Counted from the stretch's first letter, positions 1 to 6,594 are shown. The stretch: 7,324 bases of DNA from JAKBCQ01 sp021807585 (GCA_027325115.1 DAHWFG010000222.1:1-7324); one strand, 5' to 3'. The notes: generated by a model not told the origin, from the letters alone. Translations and numbers: made by a program.

Positions 1-108
1 ATCGACCGTGATTTTTTAAGAATAGCTCTTTCGACTTCCTGTGCTTCGCGGACGCATGCACGACTTCGTCGTCCCAACCCGCGAGCGCCACGACACGTAA
101 TCCTTTTT

Positions 109-115
109 GAAAGGA
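109..115 (+). promoter_or_regulatory. Ribosome binding site of the bTHX gene
   Basis: The purine run GAAAGGA lies ten bases before the ATG at 126. This spacing supports the start of the very short bTHX gene. Confidence 0.6.
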
Positions 116-125
116 CCGATCGACG

Positions 126-245
126 ATGGGTAAGGGGGATAAGCGAACCCGCCGAGGAAAAATCTTCAAAGGTTCTTTCGGCAACAGCAGGCCCAAGGCG
201 AGCACCAAAAAGAAAACGACCAAACCCGCCGCTGAAGCCTCATAA
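126..245 (+). CDS. thx: Small 30S ribosomal protein bTHX (Thx family), 39 aa
   Basis: This 39-residue protein starts MGKGDKRTRRGKIFKGSFG, which I recognise as the signature of bTHX, the tiny basic peptide found in the 30S subunit of Thermus and many other bacteria. In Thermus it sits in a pocket at the top of the 30S head and stabilises packing of 16S rRNA. The conserved GKGDK-RTRRGKI-KGS-G block covers residues 2-19. The rest (KASTKKKTTKPAAEAS) is a lysine/alanine tail longer than the roughly 26-residue mature Thermus protein, which suits a planctomycete or Bacteroidetes-type family member. The ATG at 126 has a GAAAGGA ribosome binding site ten bases upstream, and the frame closes with TAA. 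The SirB1-like gene follows 61 bases later on the same strand, so co-transcription is possible. The identification is from remembered family sequence; length, basic composition and ribosome binding site all agree. Confidence 0.9.
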   Translation: MGKGDKRTRRGKIFKGSFGNSRPKASTKKKTTKPAAEAS

Positions 246-289
246 CGCCTCTTAAACACAAACGCAACACCCAAAACAACGCGGGAACC

Positions 290-296
290 GGGGAGA
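290..296 (+). promoter_or_regulatory. Ribosome binding site deciding the TTG start at 307
   Basis: GGGGAGA lies ten bases before the TTG at 307. There is no ATG or GTG better placed, so this purine run is the reason for accepting a TTG start. Confidence 0.55.
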
Positions 297-306
297 TTAA
301 GTCCTT

Positions 307-1134
307 TTGTACGCCGAATCTCCCGAATTCGAGCGCCTCGTCGCCGGGAACGATCGCGTCGACCTGGCGCGATCCTCGCTTGAAATCGCGCGCGACGCCG
401 ATCCCAACCTCGACATCGAATCCTACCTCGCTCGAATCGCCGATCTCGCCGATCGTACCCGAAGCCGACTCCCCAGGCACGCCCCCCCGCGCCGCGCGCT
501 CGCACAAATCCACTGGGTTTTGTACGTCGAAGAAGGCTTCAAAGGCGCCGATACCGATTATTACGATTACCGCAACTGCTATCTCAATCAGTTGATCGAT
601 CGCCGCGTCGGAATGCCGATCACGCTCTGCATCCTCTTCAAAGCCGTCGCCGATCAATTGGGAATCGAAACCGCCGGAGTCAACTTTCCCAGCCGTTTCA
701 TGCTCAGAACCGGTTCCGATAATAACCTTATGTTTATAGACGCATTCGAAAGCGGCGTCCCGCTCGATCGCGACGAATGCCGCAAACGCCTCGAGTCACT
801 GATCGGCTCGCCGATCGTCCTCGACGATCGACTCATCGCCCCCTGCTCCCACGCGACAATCATCCTGCGCGTTCTCACCAATCTCAAATTAATCTATGTG
901 AATCGAGGCGATTACGCGTCGGCTTTGCCCATCCTCGAACGAATCGCTCGCCTCGTTCCCGAAATCCCCGAGGCGCATCGCGATCTCGGAATCGCCTATT
1001 TTCAACTCGGACGCTACGGCGCGGCGATCGATCCGATCGATCGTTACCTCAAAGCCAATCCCCAGTCCGAGGGAAACGAGCCCCTCAAAGAATTCCTCCA
1101 CGTCGCCTGGGCCAAAACCGCCCAAGATAATTGA
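307..1134 (+). CDS. SirB1-like protein: transglutaminase-core domain plus TPR
   Basis: The 275-residue product matches the SirB1/YchA family in length (E. coli SirB1 is about 269 aa) and layout. An N-terminal helical part is followed by a transglutaminase-like core at about residues 65-155. Visible family motifs are the LNQLIDRRVGMPITLCILF stretch (93-111), VNFPSRFMLR (125-134) and FIDAFESG (143-150). TPR-type helices follow at about 203-255, with the repeat signature DLGIAYFQLGRYGAAID. Family members usually have a His in the FPGHF motif; here it reads FPSRF, so a classical Cys-His-Asp protease or transglutaminase triad is unlikely and a binding or scaffold role is more plausible. No signal peptide is seen, so it should be cytoplasmic. 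The true cellular role of SirB1 proteins is not settled, and the old link to invasion-gene regulation does not transfer to this organism. The start is TTG, supported by GGGGAGA upstream. Confidence 0.82.
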   Translation: MYAESPEFERLVAGNDRVDLARSSLEIARDADPNLDIESYLARIADLADRTRSRLPRHAPPRRALAQIHWVLYVEEGFKGADTDYYDYRNCYLNQLIDRRVGMPITLCILFKAVADQLGIETAGVNFPSRFMLRTGSDNNLMFIDAFESGVPLDRDECRKRLESLIGSPIVLDDRLIAPCSHATIILRVLTNLKLIYVNRGDYASALPILERIARLVPEIPEAHRDLGIAYFQLGRYGAAIDPIDRYLKANPQSEGNEPLKEFLHVAWAKTAQDN

Positions 1135-1326
1135 ACAGTGATGAACCGTAGCCCGATTCAAAACCGCTATAATTCTCATCGATACCAGCCGATTCCAGAT
1201 CTCCGCCAAATTCGTATCCACCCTTAAAGCGGCGAAGCCGCAATCTCACCAGCCCGACTCGCCGGTTTCGGTGTTGCGCTTTTCCGTTTCCTTCGCTATG
1301 GAGACTACATATGCGAATAAATCTGT

Positions 1327-1403
1327 AATACAAGCACGAAGCGCCGGCGAGTGCGTACATTCGGAAAAAAACGACTCACTCGCCGGCGCTTCGTGCTTGT
1401 ATT
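1327..1403. repeat. Perfect 27-bp inverted repeat, REP/REPIN-like hairpin
   Basis: The left arm (1327-1353) begins AATACAAGCACGAAGCGCC and ends GGCGAGTG. The right arm (1377-1403) is its exact reverse complement over all 27 positions, with a 23-base loop. The core ACAAGCACGAAGCGCC followed by CGAGTG resembles, from memory, intergenic palindromes repeated many times in planctomycete genomes. Such elements are typically moved by REP-associated tyrosine transposases. As RNA the hairpin would be extremely stable and could end or protect the 3' end of the SirB1-like transcript, but there is no U tract after it. Only one copy lies in this window, so repeat status is inferred. Confidence 0.8.
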
Positions 1404-1599
1404 CGAACGGCATTTCCGCCTCGGCTCCAAATCAGATGATCGACTTAGCTGTGATCTAATCTCTTGTCAATGAACGACTTACTCTTCTTCTCCCGAGGAA
1501 AAGCGCGGCGCCAAAACGACCCGGAGAGGGTCTCCTGATAACGGCATAAAGACATGAGATTAATTATATCATCGGGCCCTCGCTTGCGCGTCGAACTAG

Positions 1600-1605
1600 T
1601 ATAAT
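1600..1605 (+). promoter_or_regulatory. Candidate -10 box upstream of the lipoprotein gene
   Basis: TATAAT stands out in an AT-rich island about 230 bases before the TTG at 1838. No good -35 box lies 16-18 bases upstream; the nearest TTG-like hexamer, at 1584-1589, is only ten bases away. It is a weak candidate promoter that would leave a long 5' leader. Confidence 0.2.
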
Positions 1606-1820
1606 ATCTACATCCGCTTGCATCATAAGATGCGCGCACTGCGAGTAAGAAGATAGAGACGAAGAATTGAAATCACCCTCCGCCCGAAAAACATTCAAGT
1701 CTCATCCCTCTTCCCGCCGAAATTGAGATGTGCGGTATCTTTGGCCTTGGGCGTTCAACTCTCGCGGCCAAAAAAACCTCGCCCGGCGGATGGACGAGGA
1801 ATCCCGAACGACGGTCAAAC

Positions 1821-1829
1821 AGGAGGAGG
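1821..1829 (+). promoter_or_regulatory. Strong Shine-Dalgarno fixing the TTG start at 1838
   Basis: AGGAGGAGG is the best ribosome binding site in the window and ends eight bases before the TTG at 1838. The in-frame ATGs at 1730 and 1790 have nothing comparable. Starting at 1838 also places the signal peptide exactly at the N-terminus. Confidence 0.75.
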
Positions 1830-1837
1830 TTCCCCCT

Positions 1838-4507
1838 TTGACGCGCGTCTCGATTCGAGCGCAACGCCTTATCCTCCTTGGGCTTGTGTTCGCACTGCCG
1901 ACGTTCGGGTGCAACGCCGTCGGGTTCGACTCGACGCGGGTCTCACCTAAGTTGAAGACGATCGCGGCGATCGGCGATCGATCGATGCCCACCGTTTCGG
2001 GCGCTCCAGGTTCGATGATCGCGGCCGATCGAATCGATCCCAAACGCGTTCGACCCGCCGAAGAACGCATCTCGGGACGAATCGTCGACCCCGACGGCGT
2101 ACCCGTCCCCAACGCCCGCGTTCGCATCGCGATCGACGGAGTCGACGGCGGCCAGGCGATCCGCGACATCACCGACGCATCGGGAGGCTTCACCCTCCGC
2201 GGACTCCAACCCGGTCGAAGTTACACGATCCTCGCCGAATCGCGATCGGGAGGCAAACCGCTCGTGGGAAGAGGAATCGTCGAGGCGCCCGATCGAGGCG
2301 TCGAAATCGCACTCCGCGATGTCGCCCTCGACGACCGCGACGATTCGACGTCGAATCGCTCGGTTCGTAACGTCTCCAATCGTAATCGCCGTGAAAGCAA
2401 AGACGAATCAATCGACGACGAACCCTCCGGCGGCCGTCGTCCCTCAAGAACCGACCGTCGCCCCGCGTTCGCCAACCCCGACGACACGCCCGACGACGAC
2501 CCCGCCGGCGATGATCACGCCTGGAACAATCGCAATCCAAGACGTGACGACTTCAACACGCGAACCGCCTTTAATGAAACGTCGTCGTGGAGCGCCGCGG
2601 GCTCGGCCGACGCCTCGGACGATCCGATCGACCGCAAACGAGCCTCGACGAACATCGCGTCGACGCAAGACGACGACGGCCCGAATCCCCTCCCGCCGGC
2701 TCTCGAACGCGAACCCGAACGCAAACCCGCCCCCGCGCGTTCGCTCGCGAACCGCGGTCGAAACCCCGCGAAATCGACAAAATCGAGGTCGATCGCGCGA
2801 CCCCCCGTCCGCGCCGCCGAAGAAGACCTTGAAGACGACGACCCCCGCGGCGCCGCCGAATCGCGCGAAGATTCGCTCGCCGATCTCTTACCAAAAACCA
2901 AACGTGAAAATGCCTCAAAAACAAACATTCCATTGAATGATTTTAAACCTGATCGATCTTATACCAATACGTTGAAATCCAATCGTTCCTCGGTTCGACC
3001 GCGTCGTTCCGCCGAAATCGCTCGAACCGACGAGATCGCCGCGAGCGACGACGAAATCGCCCGGAAGCGAACCCTTCCCGGGCCCGACGCTCGCGTGCGC
3101 AATCAAACGGCGACCGAGCGTTTATCGACGTCGGTCGAAGACGATTCGAATCAAGATCGTCAACCCAAAAAACGGCCGACTTGGGGCGACGTCGAATCGG
3201 TCGCGGGCCTAGCCGCGGCGCCCATGATCGCCGCCGCCGACGCTCGTCCCAAACCTCGACGATCGATCGCTCCGAAACCCGCGATCGAAAGATCAACCGA
3301 ATCCAATCCCGACGATATCGTCGAAAGCCTCGGTGGGCTGCAACCCGTCCAACCTCGACCTTTAACCCCCTCGGGCGATCCGCAGTCCGCCGCGGCGCAG
3401 CCGCCGACTGAATCCGCGCCGGTCGCAACAGCGCCGAATGAATCCGCGCCGGTCGCAACAGCGCCAGATAGCGCCGCGCCGACGCCAAACCCCTCCGCCG
3501 CGACCGTCGCGATCGATGAATCCAAGAATCCACAGATTCTTTCAACTCGATCCAGTGATCCGTCGGCGCCGACCGACCCCGCTTCCAGGAACGACGCCTC
3601 TCACGCCTCGGCCGAAGCCGCGCCCAAGACGGAACCTGTCGAGCCTGCCGCCGAACCCGCTCCCAAGACCGACCCGGCGCCGGTCGCTCCCGAAGCCGCT
3701 CCGATCGCTCCTCCGTCGTCGCCGACCGATCCTGCTCAACCCGCAACCAATCCCGCTCCAATCGCGCCTCCCGCGTCGCCGACCGATCCCGCTCAACCCT
3801 CAACCGAAGCCGCTCCGATCGCTCCTCCGACGTCGCCGACCGATCCCGCTCAACCCTCAACCGAAGCCGCTCCCGTCGCGCCTCCGGCGCCAGACGCTTC
3901 CAAATCGACGACCGCGATTCCCGCTCAAGTCGTTCCTTCGGGCGAAAACAAGCCCGAAGTCGCTCAGACGCCCGTCGAACCAGCTCCGGTAGCGCCTCCA
4001 GCGGCTCAGTCCGACCCCTCCGTATCCGCGACCCAACCCGCTCCCAAGACCGAAGTCGGTCAAACCCCAACCGTAGCCTCGTCGACGATCGCCGAACCGG
4101 CTCGCGTCGCTCCCCCGGTTCGTGAGGAAACCAAGACGGCGAATCCGACCCCCGCGTCGGAAAATCCCTCGGTCGCTCTCGAACGCTTTACGGGAAAACG
4201 AGTTGAGTTCTGTCAATATGATCCGTCACAACGGAGAATCATCGATTTCGGATTACGCGATCTTGAAGGGAATCGCGTCCGCTTCCGCGATCTCGACGCC
4301 GATTACATCCTCCTCGATTTTTGGGGTTCCTGGTGTGTTCCTTGTCTGGAATCGATCCCTCACCTCGTCGATTTGCAAAAGCGCTACGGGCCGAGGCTCA
4401 AGGTGATCGGAATCGCATACGAAACGGGCGCCCCGGCGGATCGAATCGCCGCGGTCACCGCCGCGGCCAAGCGATTGGGAATCGATTACACGATCCTCCT
4501 CGCCTAG
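1838..4507 (+). CDS. Lipoprotein: regulatory-like domain, long linker, interrupted TlpA-type thioredoxin
   Basis: The 889-residue product begins MTRVSIRAQR, followed by a hydrophobic segment (LILLGLVFALPTFG) and Cys 25, a plausible lipobox, so it is probably exported and membrane-anchored. Residues about 78-161 (from ISGRIVDPDG to VEIALRD) look like a carboxypeptidase-regulatory-like beta-sandwich. A low-complexity linker of some 600 residues follows, first Arg/Asp/Ser-rich, then Pro/Ala-rich with tandem repeats. From about residue 790 a TlpA/ResA-type thioredoxin fold begins, with the redox motif WCVPC at 832-836 inside DFWGSWCVPCLESIP. The TAG at 4505-4507 ends the protein after KRLGIDYTILLA, before the cis-proline strand, so the fold as written is incomplete. 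The frame continues intact to 4687 (separate entry). Intact relatives would act in thiol-disulfide exchange at the cell envelope; the partner is unknown. The start at 1838 rests on the AGGAGGAGG site and signal peptide; ATGs at 1730 and 1790 are less likely. The gene converges on the glycosyltransferase gene. Confidence 0.75.
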   Translation: MTRVSIRAQRLILLGLVFALPTFGCNAVGFDSTRVSPKLKTIAAIGDRSMPTVSGAPGSMIAADRIDPKRVRPAEERISGRIVDPDGVPVPNARVRIAIDGVDGGQAIRDITDASGGFTLRGLQPGRSYTILAESRSGGKPLVGRGIVEAPDRGVEIALRDVALDDRDDSTSNRSVRNVSNRNRRESKDESIDDEPSGGRRPSRTDRRPAFANPDDTPDDDPAGDDHAWNNRNPRRDDFNTRTAFNETSSWSAAGSADASDDPIDRKRASTNIASTQDDDGPNPLPPALEREPERKPAPARSLANRGRNPAKSTKSRSIARPPVRAAEEDLEDDDPRGAAESREDSLADLLPKTKRENASKTNIPLNDFKPDRSYTNTLKSNRSSVRPRRSAEIARTDEIAASDDEIARKRTLPGPDARVRNQTATERLSTSVEDDSNQDRQPKKRPTWGDVESVAGLAAAPMIAAADARPKPRRSIAPKPAIERSTESNPDDIVESLGGLQPVQPRPLTPSGDPQSAAAQPPTESAPVATAPNESAPVATAPDSAAPTPNPSAATVAIDESKNPQILSTRSSDPSAPTDPASRNDASHASAEAAPKTEPVEPAAEPAPKTDPAPVAPEAAPIAPPSSPTDPAQPATNPAPIAPPASPTDPAQPSTEAAPIAPPTSPTDPAQPSTEAAPVAPPAPDASKSTTAIPAQVVPSGENKPEVAQTPVEPAPVAPPAAQSDPSVSATQPAPKTEVGQTPTVASSTIAEPARVAPPVREETKTANPTPASENPSVALERFTGKRVEFCQYDPSQRRIIDFGLRDLEGNRVRFRDLDADYILLDFWGSWCVPCLESIPHLVDLQKRYGPRLKVIGIAYETGAPADRIAAVTAAAKRLGIDYTILLA
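3410..3469 (+). repeat. Two-copy 30-base tandem repeat in the linker
   Basis: The units at 3410-3439 and 3440-3469 share their first 26 bases exactly (GAATCCGCGCCGGTCGCAAC at the start of each). They encode ESAPVATAPN and ESAPVATAPD. Near-identity at the DNA level points to recent slippage or duplication in the disordered linker. Confidence 0.8.
3698..3886 (+). repeat. 57-base tandem repeat coding a 19-residue Pro/Ala unit
   Basis: Three full units start at 3698, 3755 and 3812, and a partial one starts at 3869. Each encodes a version of APIAPPxSPTDPAQPxTxx, and the partial unit gives APVAPP. The period of 19 codons keeps the frame, so copy number could change without breaking the gene. The unit is Pro-rich and uncharged apart from one Asp, and would form an extended, flexible spacer that holds the thioredoxin domain away from the membrane anchor. 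Confidence 0.85.
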
Positions 4508-4687
4508 ATCGACGGCCCCTGCCCTCTTAAAGAAGCGCTTCGGGTCGATTCGTTGCCGACGATAATCTTGCTTTCGAACGACGGCCGCGTGCTGCACCGC
4601 GAACAGGGCTCGTCGAACGACGCGATCGCCCGCCTCGACCGCGTCGTCGCCCGCGCCTTTCGCCCGATGATCAGCCGATCGAGATAA
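4508..4687 (+). pseudogene. C-terminal thioredoxin remainder after in-frame TAG
   Basis: Directly after the TAG, in the same frame, 59 sense codons run to TAA at 4685-4687. They read IDGPCPLKEALRV, then DSLPTIILLSNDGRVLHREQ, then a C-terminal helix (AIARLDRVVARAF). This is what a TlpA/ResA-like thioredoxin needs next: the cis-proline loop (LPT), the two last strands (TIILLSNDGRVLHREQG) and the last helix. GC-rich third positions are kept, and no frameshift or second stop occurs, so the segment has not decayed. The joined reading frame 1838-4687 would be 949 codons including the TAG. The codon could derive by one base change from CAG, GAG, AAG, TCG, TGG or a Tyr codon. Possible explanations are a recent nonsense mutation, a base error, or stop readthrough. 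No ribosome binding site or start suggests separate translation. Confidence 0.8.
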
Positions 4688-4781
4688 GAATCGCAAGCAA
4701 TGTATATCATATTCAGATCGACAAGATCGCGTGTCGCCTCGATCCGCCCGGGATCTCCAAAGAGCTTGATCTTTCAAGACC
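4688..4781. other. Short convergent intergenic spacer
   Basis: These 94 bases separate the 3' ends of the lipoprotein frame and the glycosyltransferase gene. Two weak five-base-pair hairpins are visible: GATCC-GCCCG-GGATC at 4741-4755 and CTTGA-TCTT-TCAAG about twenty bases further on. Neither is followed by a convincing T run on either strand, so a bidirectional terminator is possible but not shown. Confidence 0.35.
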
Positions 4782-5984
4782 CTATCGTCCGTGAACAATC
4801 GACTCAAAATACTCTTGATATCGCTTGGCGAGCGCAACCGGATCCCAACGGAGCGATTCCTCCCACGCCTTTTCACGAGCCTGCGCCTCGAATGCCGGAT
4901 CATCCCAAAGGCGTTCGATCGTCTCGATCCAGGGATTGATTTCCTCGCGCGTCGGTATCGAGAGCGTCGTCGGCGTGTACCTTGCGGGGATCGGAAATGT
5001 GAATCCCGCCGATCCAAGCGTCTCGGGCAAGACGCCCCGATCCGACGCGAGCACGGGAATCGAATTGACGAGCGCCTCACGCGCCGTTAGGCCGAACGAT
5101 TCGAGAAAAAGCGAGGGAATTAAGATCGCACGCGTCTCGCGATAAAAATGTCTGGGATCGTGCGTATTCGCCATTCTGTGCAAATTGGGATGACCCGAGA
5201 GATCGATATCAAGCTGAACGAGATCGAACGCCTTGCCTCGACTTTCGACGACGAGGAGCGGGATATCGGGCCGACGATGACCGAGTTCGTGAGCGATCCG
5301 TGCCCAGACCGTGAACCCTTTGGAAGGATCGGGGTTGACGAATGTGAGATAACGCGGTCGACGCTCGATCTCGTGAACGAACGCACGATCAAGGCGAAAC
5401 GGAGGGTCGATCGCCTTGGCGTCGAGTGCCAGAGTTCGCTTGTAATAATCGCGACTGAAATGTGAGGGAACAAGGATATGTGACGCGAATGCGAACGCCT
5501 GGCGATCTTTATACGCGAAGTTATGGATCTGGAAAACGACCGGGATGTTTCGTTTGCGAGCGCGTTTCATCAGTTCGATTCCGATGCGATGCCCGCCGTA
5601 GGTTAAAACGACGTCGGGTTGGAAGCGATCGAGAATGACTTCGTAGAGATCGAGATATGCGATCGATTCGCCGTGTGTCGGCGCTCGATCGGCGCGGCTC
5701 GATTGGGTGGGAACGATCGTCGTTCGCACTCCGTTCAATATGAGGTCGAAGATCGGAACCTCGGCGCCCGAAGCGGCTTCGGCGACCGCGACGTGAACCT
5801 CGGATTTGAGCGAGGAGAGGACGTCTTCGGCTTTTGTTTCGTGGTGGTAATCGAAGATACCCATGCATAATGCGCGGCAATCGTCGCCGAGATCGACGAG
5901 CGATTCGAGGAGTTCGCGGGTGGCGATCGCCGCGCCGCTCGATGGATCGATCAGGCAGTGGGTGGAAGCGAAGAGGATTTTCAT
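4782..5984 (-). CDS. Glycosyltransferase, GT-B fold, family 4 type
   Basis: The 400-residue protein begins MKILFASTH with the Rossmann strand and then GAAIATRELLESL, the usual N-terminal acceptor-side loop and helix of GT-B glycosyltransferases. The second domain starts near FVNPDPSKGF (215-224), which corresponds to the donor-binding entry strand. It contains ESFGLTAREAL (295-305), where Glu 295 and Glu 303 form the E-x7-E motif of retaining family 4 enzymes that contact the nucleotide sugar. The following VLASDRGVLPE is also typical. Length and both domains are complete. It should be a cytoplasmic enzyme transferring a sugar from an activated donor to a lipid, polysaccharide or protein acceptor; the exact substrate cannot be read from the sequence. 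There is no Shine-Dalgarno before the ATG, but a promoter-like box ends six bases upstream, suggesting a leaderless mRNA. Residues about 33-154 are duplicated at 6956-7324. Confidence 0.88.
   Translation of the reverse strand: MKILFASTHCLIDPSSGAAIATRELLESLVDLGDDCRALCMGIFDYHHETKAEDVLSSLKSEVHVAVAEAASGAEVPIFDLILNGVRTTIVPTQSSRADRAPTHGESIAYLDLYEVILDRFQPDVVLTYGGHRIGIELMKRARKRNIPVVFQIHNFAYKDRQAFAFASHILVPSHFSRDYYKRTLALDAKAIDPPFRLDRAFVHEIERRPRYLTFVNPDPSKGFTVWARIAHELGHRRPDIPLLVVESRGKAFDLVQLDIDLSGHPNLHRMANTHDPRHFYRETRAILIPSLFLESFGLTAREALVNSIPVLASDRGVLPETLGSAGFTFPIPARYTPTTLSIPTREEINPWIETIERLWDDPAFEAQAREKAWEESLRWDPVALAKRYQEYFESIVHGR
5522..5890 (-). repeat. Direct repeat copy A (inside intact glycosyltransferase)
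   Basis: This 369-base segment aligns without gaps to 6956-7324 at a constant offset of 1434. I count about 12 mismatches, roughly 97% identity. It covers glycosyltransferase residues 33-154. The other copy continues past the window edge, so the true repeat may be longer. Confidence 0.95.
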
Positions 5985-5990
5985 GGAGGA

Positions 5991-6020
5991 ATTTTACTCG
6001 TAGAGGAATCCGGCGATCAA
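5991..6020 (-). promoter_or_regulatory. Candidate promoter for the glycosyltransferase, possibly leaderless
   Basis: Read on the - strand, TTGATC (6020-6015) and TAAAAT (5996-5991) are 18 bases apart, like a sigma-70-type promoter. The -10 box ends only six bases before the ATG at 5984, so transcription would start at or next to the start codon. This fits the lack of a Shine-Dalgarno (the bases before the ATG are TTCCTCC). The hexamer matches are imperfect. Confidence 0.35.
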
Positions 6021-6031
6021 GGATCTTTATG

Positions 6032-6083
6032 GATTAACTGAGATAAATGTTAATCATAATTGGATTGCTACACTCAATTGAGT
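6032..6083. promoter_or_regulatory. Small dyads upstream of the glycosyltransferase
   Basis: An AT-rich spacer (5985-6155) upstream of the glycosyltransferase holds a seven-base inverted repeat, GATTAAC (6032-6038) and GTTAATC (6049-6055), and a perfect 12-base palindrome ACTCAATTGAGT (6072-6083). Either could be an operator for the divergent start region. Both are short enough to occur by chance in AT-rich DNA. Confidence 0.2.
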
Positions 6084-6155
6084 CGATTGAATAAATTAGG
6101 CGAATCGCCCCATGTATTCAAGATTTCCGTGTGACTATTGAGTATAAAGTGATCG

Positions 6156-6377
6156 ATGAATTCGGAAATCACGGATATGGCGCCGATATTCGAGCGACTC
6201 GGGCTCAACGGCGATCATTGGATCGACACTATTAAAAACTTTGAACGAATGTTCAAGCGAGCTTCCGGGAACCCGATTTCGCTTCAGGAGGCGGCGAAAC
6301 GATCGGGTCACATTTGGTTCCAGGGGGCGTCGAGTTCCGAAGTCGCCTTCATCTTAGCTATCGAACCAATCGGTTGA
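6156..6377 (+). pseudogene. Probable C-terminal fragment of a planctomycete transposase
   Basis: The 73 codons read APIFERLGLNGDHWIDTIKN (9-28), then FERMFKRASGNPISLQEAAK (29-48), then RSGHIWFQG. From memory this resembles the C-terminal tail of transposases common in planctomycetes (the REP-associated/IS200-like kind), with pattern PILERLGL...W...V..F...F..AAG.P.SL......G..W..G. Nothing of the catalytic N-terminal domain (HUH and Tyr motifs) lies upstream. The frame opens just after a TGA at 6150-6152, and the ATG at 6156 has no ribosome binding site, so it is more likely a relic than a working gene. It could instead be a small hypothetical protein. It sits in the AT-richer patch between the two glycosyltransferase copies and may mark the rearrangement that produced them. 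Confidence 0.5.
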
Positions 6378-6594
6378 TCATAATATCTTATCTAAATCGC
6401 CTCGATGATGACGGCGAATGTATCCCCTTGCGCCGAACCGTCCCAAAATATTGAATTCCCGCGTTTATCCCCTCTTGCACGCCTCATTTCTCTTGATTTC
6501 CGTCGTCTAATGCCGCCCCGAATCGAGACGTGATTTATCATTGAGTTATCTGATCGATCCAAAGATTGGGTGTCTGCGTTGATTCTGAGATGCA
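6378..6594. other. Intergenic spacer, no gene seen
   Basis: About 215 bases lie between the converging transposase relic and the Cys-rich gene. I see no reading frame with a start signal, no strong hairpin with a T run, and no tRNA-like fold. Base composition is mixed and less GC-rich than the chromosome to the left. Confidence 0.5.

Larger units (their letters stand above)
1135..1837. other. Long gene-poor region with a REP-like palindrome
   Basis: About 700 bases separate the SirB1-like gene from the preferred lipoprotein start. No reading frame here has a convincing ribosome binding site, family match or codon pattern. The left part has a small GCGGC-GAA-GCCGC stem at 1229-1241. The centre holds the perfect 27-bp inverted repeat described separately. 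A GC-rich patch at 1518-1535 can form two mutually exclusive five-base-pair stems (GACCC/GGGTC or GGAGA/TCTCC). The part around 1555-1625 is AT-richer and carries a TATAAT box. No intrinsic terminator with a U tract is seen after the SirB1-like gene. Confidence 0.6.

Noticed and set aside
1327..1403. Palindrome as a classical Rho-independent terminator
   Set aside because: The stem is much longer than usual, the loop is 23 bases, and no T run follows on either strand; it also lies about 190 bases after the upstream stop codon.
1271..1459. 62-codon frame across the palindrome
   Set aside because: Both arms of the inverted repeat are inside it, giving repeated LAGASC/RSAGEC-like residues; no ribosome binding site.
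2319..2936. 205-codon frame on the + strand
   Set aside because: A shifted frame within the lipoprotein gene, rich in Arg/Thr/Pro, with no ribosome binding site or recognisable domain.
3698..3886. CRISPR-like array
   Set aside because: The repeats are contiguous, without spacers, in frame with a coding region and translate to a Pro/Ala unit.
2943..4070. Long open frame of 375 codons on the - strand
   Set aside because: It lies fully opposite the lipoprotein linker; the composition is Arg/Ser/Glu low-complexity, as expected from the complement of Pro/Ala/Asp-rich, GC-rich repeats. It has no family motif.
4505..4507. TAG read as pyrrolysine or another special amino acid
   Set aside because: No pyrrolysine genes are seen here, a thioredoxin needs no special residue at this loop, and simpler explanations (mutation, base error) exist.
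4253..5080. 275-codon frame on the - strand
   Set aside because: It spans the thioredoxin end, the spacer and the glycosyltransferase end in a different frame; Arg/Ser-rich shadow.
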